NCBI RefSeq assembly: GCF_038502225.1
Contig: NW_027195383.1
Span: 26,001-90,000 of the forward strand
Direction of reading: 5' to 3'
Source of the DNA: Cherax quadricarinatus
Taxonomy: Eukaryota > Arthropoda > Malacostraca > Decapoda > Parastacidae
DNA length: 64,000 nucleotides
This document shows positions 9,888-20,908 of the stretch, piece by piece (the stretch's first letter is position 1; every line of letters begins with the position of its first letter). The notes under the pieces are model-generated. The model searched no databases and was not told the origin of the DNA. It was given only the letters and a program-made list of their open reading frames with translations. The position numbers and the translations under genes are program-made.

Positions 9888-10222
9888 AAGTCGATCAAGT
9901 CACTCAATAAGTCATTCAAGTCACTCAGTAAGTCATTCAAGTCATTCAGTAAGTCAGTCAAGTCATTCAGTAAGTCAGTCAAGTCACTCAGTAAGTCAGT
10001 CAAGTCATTCAGTAAGTCAGTCAAGTCATTCAGTAAGTCAGTCAAGTCATTCAGTAAGTCAGTCAAGTCATTCAGTAAGTCAGTCAAGCCACTCAATAAG
10101 TCAGTCAAGTCATTCAAGTCACTCAATAAGTCAGTCAAGTCATTCAGTAAGTCAGTTAAGTCACTCAGTAAGCCAGTCAAGTTACTCAGTAAGTCAGTCA
10201 AGTCATTCAGTCAGTCAGTCAG
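9888..10222. repeat. 21-bp minisatellite (caagtcattcagtaagtcagt)
   Basis: About 15 units with few substitutions, ending in a short (cagt)n run. Its Leu/Asp-rich open frame on the minus strand is a product of the period being a multiple of three. Confidence 0.92.
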
Positions 10223-10309
10223 TCACACAAACTCTTGTTAACCTCTTTTTCTGTGTACAAAGTAACACTTCAGTTACAGCTACAGGTTATCTCTTGTCTA
10301 TTTTTTTTT

Positions 10310-11097
10310 TTCAACAAGTCGGCCATCTCCCACCGAGGCAGGGTGACCCACCAAGGCAGGGTGACCCACCGAGGCAGGGTGACCCACCGAGGCAGGGTGA
10401 CCCACCGAGGCAGGGTGACCCACCGAGGCAGGGTGACCCACCGAGGCAGGGTGACCCACCGAGGCAGGGTGACCCACCTAGGCAGGGTGACCCACCAAGG
10501 CAGGGTGACCCACCAAGGCAGGGTGGTTCACCGAGACAGGGTGACCCAAAAAGAAAGAAAATCCCCCAAAAAGAAAATACTTTCATCATCATTCAACACT
10601 TTCACCTCACTCACACATAATCACTGTTTTTGCAGAGGTGCTCAGAATACAACAGTTTAGAAGCATATACGTACGTATAAAGATACACAACATATCCCTC
10701 CAAACTGCTAATATCCCAAACCCCTCCTTCAGAGTGCAGGCAACATTGTACTTCCCATTTCCAGGACTCAAATCTGGCTATATAAAAATAACTGGTTTCC
10801 CTGAATCCCTTAACTAAATATTAACCTGCTCACACTCCAACAGATCGTCAGGTCCCAAATACCATTCGTCTCCATTCACTCCTATCGAACACGCTCACGC
10901 ACGCCTCCTGGAAGTCAAAGCCCCCACAAAACCTCCCTTACCCCTTCTTTCCAAGCTTTTCGAGGACGACCCCTACCCCGCCTTCCTTCCCCTACAGATT
11001 TAAATGCTCTCCATGTCATTTTACTTTGATCTATTCTCTGTAAATGACCAAACCACCTCAACAACCCCTCTTCAGCCCTCTGACTAACACTTTTATT
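10310..11097 (-). pseudogene. Divergent RTE copy 8, 3' end with expanded tail
   Basis: On the minus strand this matches the RTE C-terminal region (11095-10850) and 3' tail, with more substitutions and small indels than the other copies. The tail motif ccaccaaggcagggt is expanded into an 18-bp tandem array. It abuts a CR1 copy at 11098. Confidence 0.75.
10325..10548. repeat. 18-bp minisatellite grown from the RTE 3' tail
   Basis: About 12 units of gacccaccgaggcagggt. A single unit of this motif is present in the tail of every other RTE copy here (for example 5114-5130), so the array probably arose by amplification in place. Confidence 0.9.
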
Positions 11098-11288
11098 ACA
11101 TTAGAACATAAGAAAGAGGGAACACTGCAGCAGGCCTACTGACCCATGCAGAGCAGGTCCATGTCCCCCCCCGGATTAGACCAATGACTCACCCCCTGGA
11201 TTATCCCGTTGACCCACCCCTCTGGTCATCCCCACTCAAGGATGAAGCACTGTACCAGACCCAGCAGCACAAGCTAGTCAGGTCCAAC

Positions 11289-11972
11289 TCACACCCACCC
11301 ACACCCACTCATGTATTTATCTAACCTATTTTTAAAACTACACAACGTTTTAGCCTCAAAAACTGTACTCGGGAGCTTGTTCCACTCATCCACAATTCTA
11401 TTACCAAACCAGTGCTTTCCTATATCCTTCCTGAATCTAAATTTTTCCAACTTGAAACCATTGCTGCAAGTCCTGTCTTGGCTGGAAATTTTCAGCACAC
11501 TATTTACATCCCCTTTATTTATTCCTGTTTTCCATTTATACACCTCGATCATATCCCCCCTAATTCTACGCCTTTTGAGAGAGTGCAGATTCAGGGCCCT
11601 CAGTCTATCCTCATAGGGAATATTTCTGATACATGGGATCATCTTTGTCATCCTCCTTTGTACATTTTCCAGAGCGTTTATATCCATTCTGTAATACGGT
11701 GACCAGAACTGAGCAGCATAGTCTAAGTGAGACCTAACCAAGGATATATAGAGTTGAAGAACAACCTGAGGACTTCTATTATTTATACCTCTAGATGTGA
11801 AGCCAAGAATTCTGTTAGCTTTATTGCGAACACTAATGCACTGTTGTCTTGGTTTTAGGTTACTGCTAACCAGAACTCCTAAATCCTTTTCGCAATCAGT
11901 AGTATTAAGATCTACATTATTTAGTTTATTTGTGGCATGGTTATTTAACTGTCCAACATTTAGAACTTTCAT
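11289..11972 (-). pseudogene. CR1 reverse transcriptase, C-terminal segment
   Basis: The 227-aa frame holds the RT thumb and C-terminal region (DCEKDLGVLVSSNLKP, LDYAAQFWSPYYRMDI, WNKLPSTVFEAKTL). Homologous blocks occur in the intact 541-aa ORF at 60213-61838. The frame closes normally at 11289. Confidence 0.85.
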
Positions 11973-12107
11973 TTGTCAATATTAAACTGCATCTGCCACT
12001 TCTCCGACCATTGCGTCAGTCTATTCAAATCATCCTGGAGTGCTCTAATGTCCTCATTAGAATGAATTGGGCGGCCTATTTTGGTGTCATCAGCAAATTT
12101 GCTTATT

Positions 12108-14229
12108 TATTTATTATCACACCGGCCGATTCCCACCAAGGCAGGGTGGCCCGAAAAAGAAAAACTTTCACCATCATTCACTCCATCACTGTCTTGCCAG
12201 AAGGGTGCTTTACACTACAGTTTTTAAACTGCAACATTAACACCCCTCCTTCAGAGTGCAGGCACTGTACTTCCCATCTCCAGGACTCAAGTCCGGCCTG
12301 CCGGTTTCCCTGAATCCCTTCATAAATGTTACTTTGCTCACACTCCAACAGCACGTCAAGTATTAAAAACCATTTGTCTCCATTCACTCCTATCAAACAC
12401 GCTCACGCATGCCTGCTGGAAGTCCAAGCCCCTCGCACACAAAACCTCCTTTACCCCCTCCCTCCAACCCTTCCTAGGCCGACCCCTACCCCGCCTTCCT
12501 TCCACTACAGACTGATACACTCTTGAAGTCATTCTGTTTCGCTCCATTCTCTCTACATGTCCGAACCACCTCAACAACCCTTCCTCAGCCCTCTGGACAA
12601 CAGTTTTGGTAATCCCGCACCTCCTCCTAACTTCCAAACTACGAATTCTCTGCATTATATTCACACCACACATTGCCCTCAGACATGACATCTCCACTGC
12701 CTCCAGCCTTCTCCTCGCTGCAACATTCATCACCCACGCTTCACACCCATATAAGAGCATTGGTAAAACTATACTCTCATACATTCCCCTCTTTGCCTCC
12801 AAGGACAAAGTTCTTTGTCTCCACAGACTCCTAAGTGCACCACTCACTCTTTTTCCCTCATCAATTCTATGATTCACCTCATCTTTCATAGACCCATCCG
12901 CTGACACGTCCACTCCCAAATATCTGAATACGTTCACCTCCTCCATACTCTCTCCCTCCAATCTGATATTCAATCTTTCATCACCTAATCTTTTTGTTAT
13001 CCTCATAACCTTACTCTTTCCTGTATTCACCTTTAATTTTCTTCTTTTGCACACCCTACCAAATTCATCCACCAATCTCTGCAACTTCTCTTCAGAATCT
13101 CCCAAGAGCACAGTGTCATCAGCAAAGAGCAGCTGTGACAACTCCCACTTTGTGTGTGATTCTTTATCTTTTAACTCCACGCCTCTTGCCAAGACCCTCG
13201 CATTTACTTCTCTTACACCCCCATCTATAAATATATTAAACAACCACGGTGACATCACACATCCTTGTCTAAGGCCTACTTTTACTGGGAAAAAATTCCC
13301 CTCTTTCCTACATACTCTAACTTGAGCCTCACTATCCTCGTAAAAACTCTTCACTGCTTTCAGTAACCTACCTCCTACACCATACACTTGCAACATCTGC
13401 CACATTGCCCCCCTATCCACCCTGTCATACGCCTTTTCCAAATCCATAAATGCCACAAAGACCTCTTTAGCCTTATCTAAATACTGTTCACTTATATGTT
13501 TCACTGTAAACACCTGGTCCACACACCCCCTACCTTTCCTAAAGCCTCCTTGTTCATCTGCTATCCTATTCTCCGTCTTACTCTTAATTCTTTCAATTAT
13601 AACTCTACCATACACTTTACCAGGTACACTCAACAGACTTATCCCCCTATAATTTTTGCACTCTCTTTTATCCCCTTTGCCTTTATACAAAGGAACTATG
13701 CATGCTCTCTGCCAATCCCTAGGTACCTTACCCTCTTCCATACATTTATTAAATAATTGCACCAACCACTCCAAAACTATATCCCCACCTGCTTTTAACA
13801 TTTCTATCTTTATCCCATCAATCCCGGCTGCCTTACCCCCTTTCATTTTACCTACTGCCTCACGAACTTCCCCCACACTCACAACTGACTCTTCCTCACT
13901 CCTACAAGATGTTATTCCTCCTTGCCCTATACACGAAATCACAGCTTCCCTATCTTCATCAACATTTAACAATTCCTCAAAATATTCCTTCCATCTTCCC
14001 AATACCTCTAACTCTCCATTTAATAACTCTCCTCTCCTATTTTTAACTGACAAATCCATTTGTTCTCTAGGCTTTCTTAACTTGTTAATCTCACTCCAAA
14101 ACTTTTTCTTATTTTCAACAAAATTTGTTGATAACATCTCACCCACTCTCTCATTTGCTCTCTTTTTACATTGCTTCACCACTCTCTTAACTTCTCTCTT
14201 TTTCTCCATATACTCTTCCCTCCTTGCAT
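12108..14229 (-). mobile_element. RTE copy 2, nested in LINE-C copy 1
   Basis: A 5'-truncated RTE inserted in the CR1 sequence ttgcttatgtcgc. The 3' tail begins ttattatcacaccgg at about 12110. It lacks the endonuclease but its RT frame is unbroken. Imperfect ttgcttat/ttgcatat flanks are a possible target duplication. Confidence 0.85.
12356..14209 (-). CDS. RTE reverse transcriptase domain, open 617-aa frame
   Basis: The longest uninterrupted RTE frame in the window. It starts just after the endonuclease ([11 protein letters not shown]) and contains all RT blocks: [51 protein letters not shown] and catalytic FADD in [11 protein letters not shown]. The C-terminal region follows ([28 protein letters not shown]). 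It would synthesise cDNA at a nicked target, but the endonuclease and 5' UTR are absent, so this copy is not autonomous. The open frame suggests recent insertion. Confidence 0.85.
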   Translation of the reverse strand: MEKKREVKRVVKQCKKRANERVGEMLSTNFVENKKKFWSEINKLRKPREQMDLSVKNRRGELLNGELEVLGRWKEYFEELLNVDEDREAVISCIGQGGITSCRSEEESVVSVGEVREAVGKMKGGKAAGIDGIKIEMLKAGGDIVLEWLVQLFNKCMEEGKVPRDWQRACIVPLYKGKGDKRECKNYRGISLLSVPGKVYGRVIIERIKSKTENRIADEQGGFRKGRGCVDQVFTVKHISEQYLDKAKEVFVAFMDLEKAYDRVDRGAMWQMLQVYGVGGRLLKAVKSFYEDSEAQVRVCRKEGNFFPVKVGLRQGCVMSPWLFNIFIDGGVREVNARVLARGVELKDKESHTKWELSQLLFADDTVLLGDSEEKLQRLVDEFGRVCKRRKLKVNTGKSKVMRITKRLGDERLNIRLEGESMEEVNVFRYLGVDVSADGSMKDEVNHRIDEGKRVSGALRSLWRQRTLSLEAKRGMYESIVLPMLLYGCEAWVMNVAARRRLEAVEMSCLRAMCGVNIMQRIRSLEVRRRCGITKTVVQRAEEGLLRWFGHVERMERNRMTSRVYQSVVEGRRGRGRPRKGWREGVKEVLCARGLDFQQACVSVFDRSEWRQMVFNT

Positions 14230-14256
14230 ATGTCGCTATTTATTCTCTCATCTATG

Positions 14257-15486
14257 TCATTTATGTAAATTGTGAACAACAATGGGCCCAACACTGGCCC
14301 CTGAGGAACACCGCTTGTGACGTGCCCCTATTCGGATTTCTCCCCATTTTATGCAAACTCTCTGCTGTCTATTTGTCAGCCATGCCTCTACCCAGGAAAA
14401 AATTTCTCCTCCTATTCCGTGTGCCCTAAGTTTCCTCAATAGCCTCTGGTGTGGAACTCTATAGAAAGTCTTACTGAAGTCCATATACACAATATCATAT
14501 TCATTACCATGATCTACCTCCTCAAACACCTTAGTGAAAAAAGTTAGTAAATTCGTAAGACAGGAACGCCCCTTTGTAAAACCATGTTCAGAATCATTAA
14601 TCAATCTGTGCTTGTCAAGATGGCTACGAATTGCTTCGGCAATTATTGATTCCATAAATTTTCCCACTATGGAGGTAAGGCTTATTGGTCTATAGTTCGA
14701 AGCCAAGGACCTGTCACCTGCCTTGTAAATAGGTATTACATTTGCCATTTTCCACTTATCAGGCACTATGCCAGTTTGTAGTGACATCTTGAAAAGATTA
14801 GCCAAAGGTATGCTAAGTTCCTCTTTACATTCCTTTAACACCCTTGCAAACAGTTCATCAGGTCCTGGGGATTTGTTGGGTTTTAGTTTCTCTATTTGTC
14901 TGAGGACCATGTCACTAGTTACTGCAATTGTACATAGTTTATTATCATCCTGTTCTACATATTCTATTATTTCAGGAGGCCTGGTCACAGACTGGGCCAT
15001 GGGGGCGTTGACCCCCGGAACTCTCTCCAGGTAAACTCCAGGTATATCGCTAGTATTTTCCTGGGTGAAAACTGAGAGGAAGTAGGTATTTAGAATTTCA
15101 CAAATATCCTTATCACTGTCAGTGATCTGACCAGAGTTACTCTTAAGTGGGCTAATCTTGTCCCTAATCTTACTTCTGTATACCTGAAAGAACCCTTTTG
15201 GTTTAGTCTTTGAGTCCCTTGCGACCTTAGCCTCATAATCCCTTTTTGCTTTTCTTATTCCTTTCTTTATTTCTCTCTTTAATGGAATATATTGATTTCT
15301 TAACTGCCTATCCCCTCTTTTGATTCGCCTATGTATGCCTCTCTTTTGACCAGTGAGATGTTTTAATCTATTGTTCATCCATTTGGGATCATTTTTGTTA
15401 GATCTAATTTCCCTCCTCGGAACAAAAGTTGTCTGGGCAGCTAGAACTATGCTCTGAAAAACGTCCACACTCCGAATTTTCTGCAT
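14257..15486 (-). pseudogene. CR1 reverse transcriptase, N-terminal and palm segment
   Basis: An open frame of 409 aa. It runs through the linker upstream of RT (RREIRSNKNDPKWMNNRLKH), RT blocks PNKSPGPDELFARVLKE, VIPIYKAGDRSLASNYRPIS and YMDFSKTFYRVPHQRLL (AFDR has become TFYR). After a frame change it loses VPQGSVLGP. A 22-residue segment from the LINE-A tail (GVYLERVPGVNAP...) is inserted in frame. The first residues come from the adjoining RTE fragment. Confidence 0.8.
14973..15042 (+). mobile_element. 66-bp LINE-A tail insert inside CR1
   Basis: aggaggcctggtcacag through gttgacccccggaac to ctccaggta is the last part of LINE-A, placed inside LINE-C, where the empty sequence is ttcaggaatat (compare 40552-40570 on the other strand). 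The 66-bp insertion is a multiple of three and leaves the minus-strand frame open. Confidence 0.8.
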
Positions 15487-15645
15487 AATATTTACACCTT
15501 AGACAGGACATCTGCACTGCCTCCAACCGCCTCCTCGCTGCAGCATTCACAACCCAAGCTTCACACCCATATAAGAGTGTTGATACTACTATACTTTCAT
15601 ACATTCCCATCTTTGCTTCCATAGATAACGTTTTTTGTCTCCACA
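15473..15645 (-). pseudogene. Short fragment of a divergent RTE
   Basis: The minus strand encodes RQKTLSMEAKMGMYESIV and [20 protein letters not shown], the RTE C-terminal region, but diverged from the main RTE family. It may belong with the divergent copy at 29086 (LINE-D). It is wedged between LINE-C copy 1 and RTE copy 3. Confidence 0.75.
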
Positions 15646-15654
15646 TATACTTAT

Positions 15655-17111
15655 TTTTTGTTTTATTATTATCACACTGGCCGATTCCCACCAAGGTAGG
15701 GTGGCCCAAAAAAGAAAAACTTTCACCATCATTCACTCCATCACTGTCTTGCCAGAAGGGTGCTTTGCACTACAGTTTTTAAACTGCAACATTAACACCC
15801 CCTCCTTCAGAGTGCAGGCACTGCACTTCCCATCTCCAGGACTCAAGTCCGGCCTGCCGGTTTCCCTGAACCCCTTCATAAATGTTACTTTGCTCACACT
15901 CCAACAGCACGTCAAGTATTAAAAACCATTTGTCTCCATTCACTCCTATCAAATACGCTCACGCATGCCTGCTGGAAGTCCAAGCCCCTCGCACACAAAA
16001 CCTCCTTTACCCCCTCCCTCCAACCTTTCCTAGGCCGACCCCTACCCCACCTTCCTTCCACTACAGACTGATACACTCTAGAAGTCATTCTGTTTTGCTC
16101 CATTCTCTCTACATGTCCAAACCACCTCAACAACCCTTCCTCAGCCCTCTGGACAACAGTTTTGGTAATCCCGCACCTCCTCCAAACTTCCAAACTACGA
16201 ATTCTCTGCATTATATTCACACCACGCATTGCCCTCAGACATGACATCTCCACTGCCTCCAGCCTTCTCCTTGCTGCAACATTCATCACCCATGCTTCAC
16301 ACCCATATAAGAGCATTGGTAAAACTATACTCTCATACATTTCCCTCTTTGCCTCCAAGGACAAAGTTCTTTGTCTCCACAGACTCCTAAGTGCACCACT
16401 CACACTTTTCCCCTCATCAATTCTATGATTCACCTCATCTTTCATAGACCCATCCGCTGACACGTCCACTCCCAAATATCTGAATACATTCACCTCCTCC
16501 ATACTCTCTCCCTCCAATCTGATATCCAATCTTTCATCACCTAATCTTTTTGTTATCCTCATAACCTTACTCTTTCCTGTATTCACTTTTAATTTTCTTC
16601 TTTTGCATACCCTACCAAATTCATCCACCAATCTCTGCAACTTCTCTTCAGAATCTCCCAAGAGCACAGTGTCATCAGCAAAGAGCAAGTGTGACAACTC
16701 CCACTTTGTGTGATTCTTTATCTTTTAACTCCACACCTCTTGCCAAGACCCTCGCATTTACTTCTCTTACAACCCCATCTATAAATATATTAATCAACCA
16801 TGGTGACATCACACATCCTTGTCTAAGGCCTACTTTTACTGGGAAATAATCACCCTCTTTCCTACATACTCTAACTTGAGCCTCACTATCCTCGTAAAAA
16901 CTCTTCACTGCTTTCAGTAACCTACCTCCTACACCATACACCTGCAACATCTGCCACATTGCCCCCCTATCCACCCTGTCATACGCCTTTTCCAAATCCA
17001 TAAATGCCACAAAGACCTCTTTAGCCTTATCTAAATACTGTTCACTTATATGTTTCACTGTAAACACCTGGTCCACACACCCCCTACCTTTCCTAAAGCC
17101 TTCTTGTTCAT
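15655..17111 (-). pseudogene. RTE copy 3, 3' half (left of Gypsy insert)
   Basis: Tail, C-terminal region and RT (frames 15912-16697 and 16675-17076, with a small deletion after the FADD region near 16715). The sequence is cut at ttcat (17107-17111) by the Gypsy LTR and resumes at 25880. Confidence 0.88.
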
Positions 17112-17966
17112 TGTTACGTTGGTTTGTCCCTTATTACTTTGATAGTAAGGTTCTCACTACATGTTCTAGTGTGGGGTAGCTTTTACTTAATGGCCTTATT
17201 TGTCTAGGGGTAATACTTACATCATGGCTGATCATCTTGAGTGTCTCTGATACCCTTTCACCAGCCCTCTTCACAGGTTATGTAAACTACTACTATAAAA
17301 ATATAACTGTATTCTCAATAGATATGTACAGAATATACAATCACAGCCTCCATTTTCAAAACAAAATCTACACACTCCATGCCTGTGCTCCACATGGTGT
17401 GTTGCAACAACTCTTGTCCTTCACTCTTCCTGACATAACTCTGGGCTAACCAGTGTTTTGACACACTTTAGTAACCCTGGGTATGGTGGCCAAAACTTAA
17501 ATTATAAAAACTCACCCCTGGAGCACACATGATGCCCCAAAAGATAGGAGAAGGACCCAGAGATCCTGCCAGGTTGAAGGTCAGCCACAGAGAGAGAGAG
17601 TCAGAGAGAGGGAGAGAGAGAGAAGCCTACCTAAGCTCCTCCCACCAAAACAAAAGACTGTTGCCAAGCACACTTCTCCAGTTACCACAATTCTACCACA
17701 CCTTAATTTTACTTTTACAAAAAGAAATACAACTTTATAAACTACTTATTTAAATTGTGTGCAAAACAACCACTCTGAAAGAATAGAGAAATTCCAAGTG
17801 CTTTCGTGACTACTCACATTATCAAGGAACTATGAAAGTGAAGCATCCAAGGAAGCTATATAAGGGGTCGGCCAGCACCTCACTATCAGATCCCACAACG
17901 GTTAAACACGTGACGTGCGGCGAGCCAACTTGGACAGGTCCTTTGCAAAACTCACCCCCAAGCTAT

Positions 17967-18821
17967 TTATTTGTCCAGTGTATTATTAAATTCTACCCAA
18001 ATTCTATTAATTATAAATGGATCTAATTTATATAAACCAAAGGAAATATTCATATTATTGTCAAAACTGCTTTTTATGAAACAAGATTCAATTATATTCC
18101 TGTCGACCATGGACTTGCTTGATACTACTTTCTCAACTTTTTGAAAATCAATTGGATGGTTAAAATCTCTTACATGAATAAATAGAGCATTGGAATCTTG
18201 TCCAGTTCTAATGCTATATTTATGTTGTTTTAATCTTAGTTCGAGATTTTTACCAGTTTGACCGTAATAAACTTTATCGCAAATTTTACAAGGAATCTTA
18301 TAGACACATCCATCAGCATTTTGGGGGGAATTCTTAATCAAAAGTTTTTTTACTGTATCAAGATTTTTGAATACAACTTTAATATTAAAAGTCTTAAGAA
18401 GAGAAGGCATATCAACCAAGTTTTCATGGTAAGGGAGAACCAACATATTTTTAGTTGAATAAGGCTGGTTGCCCTTTTTTGGATTATAAAAAGTGTTCCT
18501 AGCAACTTTAAAAGATTTATCAATTACATTTCTTGGGTATTTTAAATCATTACCTATTTCATAAATTTTGGATATTTCCTCATCTATGAACTCAGGACTA
18601 CAAATTCGTAAAGCTCTCAAAAACATCCTCCCTAATAGAGCTAAATGGTTCAGATATGTTGATGATATTTTGTGTCTTATGCCCAAAAATGTAGATATAC
18701 ACCATTTTCTTGGAAAATTAAATAGCTTAGCCCATTCTATAAACTTTACTGTCGAGTTTGAAGAAAATAACTCATTGCCTTTTCTAGATGTTTTAATTAT
18801 TAAGGGTAATAATGAATTCAA
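17967..18821 (-). pseudogene. Penelope-like ORF, inverted arm (linker and GIY-YIG)
   Basis: Only the portion from about 18626 leftwards is Penelope coding sequence. It starts at FLRALRICSPEFID, runs through the linker, then a GIY-YIG endonuclease (VYKIPCKIC, VYYGQTGKNLELRLKQH) to the stop. The residues before it are antisense of the central spacer. There is no RT palm on this arm. Confidence 0.82.
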
Positions 18822-19575
18822 ATTTAAAATTTACAGAAAACCTACAAATAACTGTTCCTATGTCCACTATTATTCCTCGCATCAAGATAGAGTCAAACTG
18901 TCTGTTTTCTCATCAATGTTTTTGAGAGCTTTACGAATTTGTAGTCCTGAGTTCATAGATGAGGAAATATCCAAAATTTATGAAATAGGTAATGATTTAA
19001 AATACCCAAGAAATGTAATTGATAAATCTTTTAAAGTTGCTAGGAACACTTTTTATAATCCAAAAAAGGGCAACCAGCCTTATTCAACTAAAAATATGTT
19101 GGTTCTCCCTTACCATGAAAACTTGGTTGATATGCCTTCTCTTCTTAAGACTTTTAATATTAAAGTTGTATTCAAAAATCTTGATACAGTAAAAAAACTT
19201 TTGATTAAGAATTCCCCCCAAAATGCTGATGGATGTGTCTATAAGATTCCTTGTAAAATTTGCGATAAAGTTTATTACGGTCAAACTGGTAAAAATCTCG
19301 AACTAAGATTAAAACAACATAAATATAGCATTAGAACTGGACAAGATTCCAATGCTCTATTTATTCATGTAAGAGATTTTAACCATCCAATTGATTTTCA
19401 AAAAGTTGAGAAAGTAGGATCAAGCAAGTCCATGGTCGACAGGAATATAATTGAATCTTGTTTCATAAAAAGCAGTTTTGACAATAATATGAACATTTCC
19501 TTTGGTTTATATAAATTAGATCCATTTATAATTAATAGAATTTGGGTAGAATTTAATAATACACTGGACAAATAA
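18568..19575 (+). pseudogene. Penelope-like RT/GIY-YIG ORF, 5'-truncated
   Basis: This arm keeps the end of the RT palm with catalytic YVDD (WFRYVDDILCLMP) at about 18645-18680, the thumb (NNSLPFLDVLI, KIYRKPTNN), the linker and the full GIY-YIG domain (VYKIPCKIC with conserved CxxC, YYGQTG, catalytic-type Arg in LELRLKQH). Penelope-like elements use this RT and endonuclease pair for retrotransposition. The N-terminal half of the RT is absent, so this copy is dead. Confidence 0.88.
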
Positions 19576-19713
19576 ATAGCTTGGGGGTGAGTTTTGCAAA
19601 GGACCTGTCCAAGTTGGCTCGCCGCGCGTCACGTGTTTAACCGTTGTGGGATCTGATAGTGAGGTGCTGGCCGACCCCTTATATAGCTTCCTTGGATGCT
19701 TCACTTTCATAGT

Positions 19714-19740
19714 TCCTTGATAATGTGAGTAGTCACGAAA
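19714..19740 (+). ncRNA. Hammerhead-like motif in Penelope 3' end
   Basis: ccttgataa, then a potential stem gtga-gtag-tcac, then gaaag. This resembles the hammerhead core CUGAUGA - stem II - GAAA found in Penelope-like elements, with two changes in the first box, so it is probably not catalytic. The minus arm carries the mirror copy at about 17795-17822. Confidence 0.4.
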
Positions 19741-20017
19741 GCGCTTGCAATTTCTCTATTCTTTCAGAGTGGTTGTTTTGCATATTTTGAAATCACCTGT
19801 TTACTGTGATCTTATTGCATTTAAATTGTGTGTTTATGTGTCTATAGTATAACCTATTATATTGAGAAAAATAGGCTTGACCCAGCTGCCTCTCAGTCAT
19901 AAGGTTGATCAGTCCTTCTGACATTTAGAGCAAAGTCCCCATCAATTCAATATAATTAGGTATTATTATAGTAACTGTTACTTATAAATACATGTTGGGT
20001 CCTATAGCCCCATAACA

Positions 20018-20029
20018 CCCCCACCTCCA
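20018..20029 (-). promoter_or_regulatory. Gypsy polypurine tract
   Basis: On the minus strand ggaggtggggg lies immediately before the 3' LTR (TGTTATGG), where plus-strand DNA synthesis of an LTR element is primed. Confidence 0.8.
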
Positions 20030-20908
20030 GACGAAGTCTCACAAAAGCTAGCCGTGTCCCTCAGGATACGGCTAGTAAAAAGTATATTGCTTAAGTTTGA
20101 AGGCGGTAAACAAGACTACTAGAAATGCTACATATTTCCTAGCACCATAACTACTCTTCACTTTACTGTTATTTACAACAGATTGCAGAATTTTTTTAGA
20201 AAAGCATTTTAACCATACCCATATACTCAAGTGTGTAACTATTTACAATTTTAGTGGCTTTTAAAAACAATACCCATTACAATGCAAGATTTGCACACAA
20301 TGCCCACTGTGAAAGCCCGCACCAACAGGCCTGTGCCTCTGCTACGGTAATCCAGCAAGCAACTGGTACTCCAGGGTGGCATCTTCCTGATCAGGAGACA
20401 AGAGTAGAGCCAAACCCAGAGCAGTCAGGTGTACACCAGGCAGGAAACTTCACAAAACATGTCAAGGTGTCTCTCACTTGGTGGCCGAACCAAACAGTGA
20501 GACTTCCAGTCAACACTCACGATCCTTAACATGGTCAGGCACTCAAGCCCATCTTCCGAGGTCCCACTCCACACAGATCCTCCAAACTTATGAAGAGGAG
20601 GCTGACATAGAATATGGAGGGGTCCAGGGGACCACAAAGGCAAACCGTCGGGCCGTTTTGTATATAGAGCACACCAAGACACAACATCACATACCTTCCT
20701 GAATGTCTCATGTTACCGAAGGTTGTCAACCACTGCCTCAACTCACATTTAAGTACACCCTGACCCTTGTCACACTTTTGGCTCTGACTCGACTCCTTCA
20801 CAGTCAGATGGCTGGTAGAGAGTACTCAGGCTCGCTGAGAGTTCACCACTGCAAAAACAACAAGGTCAGCACAAGACAAACACTATGTACAAAGTACGCA
20901 CCATGCAT
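20030..20908 (-). other. Gypsy 3' untranslated region
   Basis: No coding sequence seen between the pol stop and the polypurine tract. A short perfect inverted repeat ctagccgt/acggctag with a 12-nt loop is at 20048-20075. Confidence 0.5.

Larger units (their letters stand above)
11098..15472 (-). mobile_element. CR1-type LINE (LINE-C copy 1), split by an RTE insert
   Basis: It reads minus from about 15472 to 11098. Two blocks, 14230-15472 and 11098-12107, form one continuous element when RTE copy 2 is removed, as shown by the uninterrupted sequence at 61000 and 48340. The 3' end carries the 8-bp-type tail ttcttatg (seen reversed as cataagaa at 11107). A 66-bp piece of LINE-A tail is inserted at about 14973-15042. 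The endonuclease is missing, so the copy is 5'-truncated. Confidence 0.85.
17762..19818. mobile_element. Penelope-like element, inverted dimer
   Basis: Inserted in the Gypsy LTR with a perfect 14-bp target duplication atttaaattgtgtg (17748-17761 and 19819-19832). The two arms, 17762-18626 (-) and about 18916-19785 (+), are near-identical reverse complements. They flank a 289-bp single-copy centre carrying the RT palm. Both 3' ends point outwards, so it is a head-to-head dimer. The plus arm extends about 30 bp further at its 3' end than the minus arm. Confidence 0.9.
17112..20017 (-). repeat. Gypsy 3' LTR, split by the Penelope-like insert
   Basis: Segments 17112-17761 and 19833-20017 together match the uninterrupted LTR at 25045-25879. 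Confidence 0.92.

Noticed and set aside
9845..10201. 118-codon Leu/Asp repeat ORF
   Set aside because: Artefact of the 21-bp minisatellite.
10235..10660. ORFs with RQGDPP, HRGRVT and CLGGSP repeats
   Set aside because: All frames of the 18-bp RTE-tail array are open, so none is evidence of a gene.
13656..14429. 257-codon plus-strand ORF, and similar plus-strand ORFs opposite every RTE copy
   Set aside because: Antisense shadows of the RTE RT. They recur with each copy and carry no domain.
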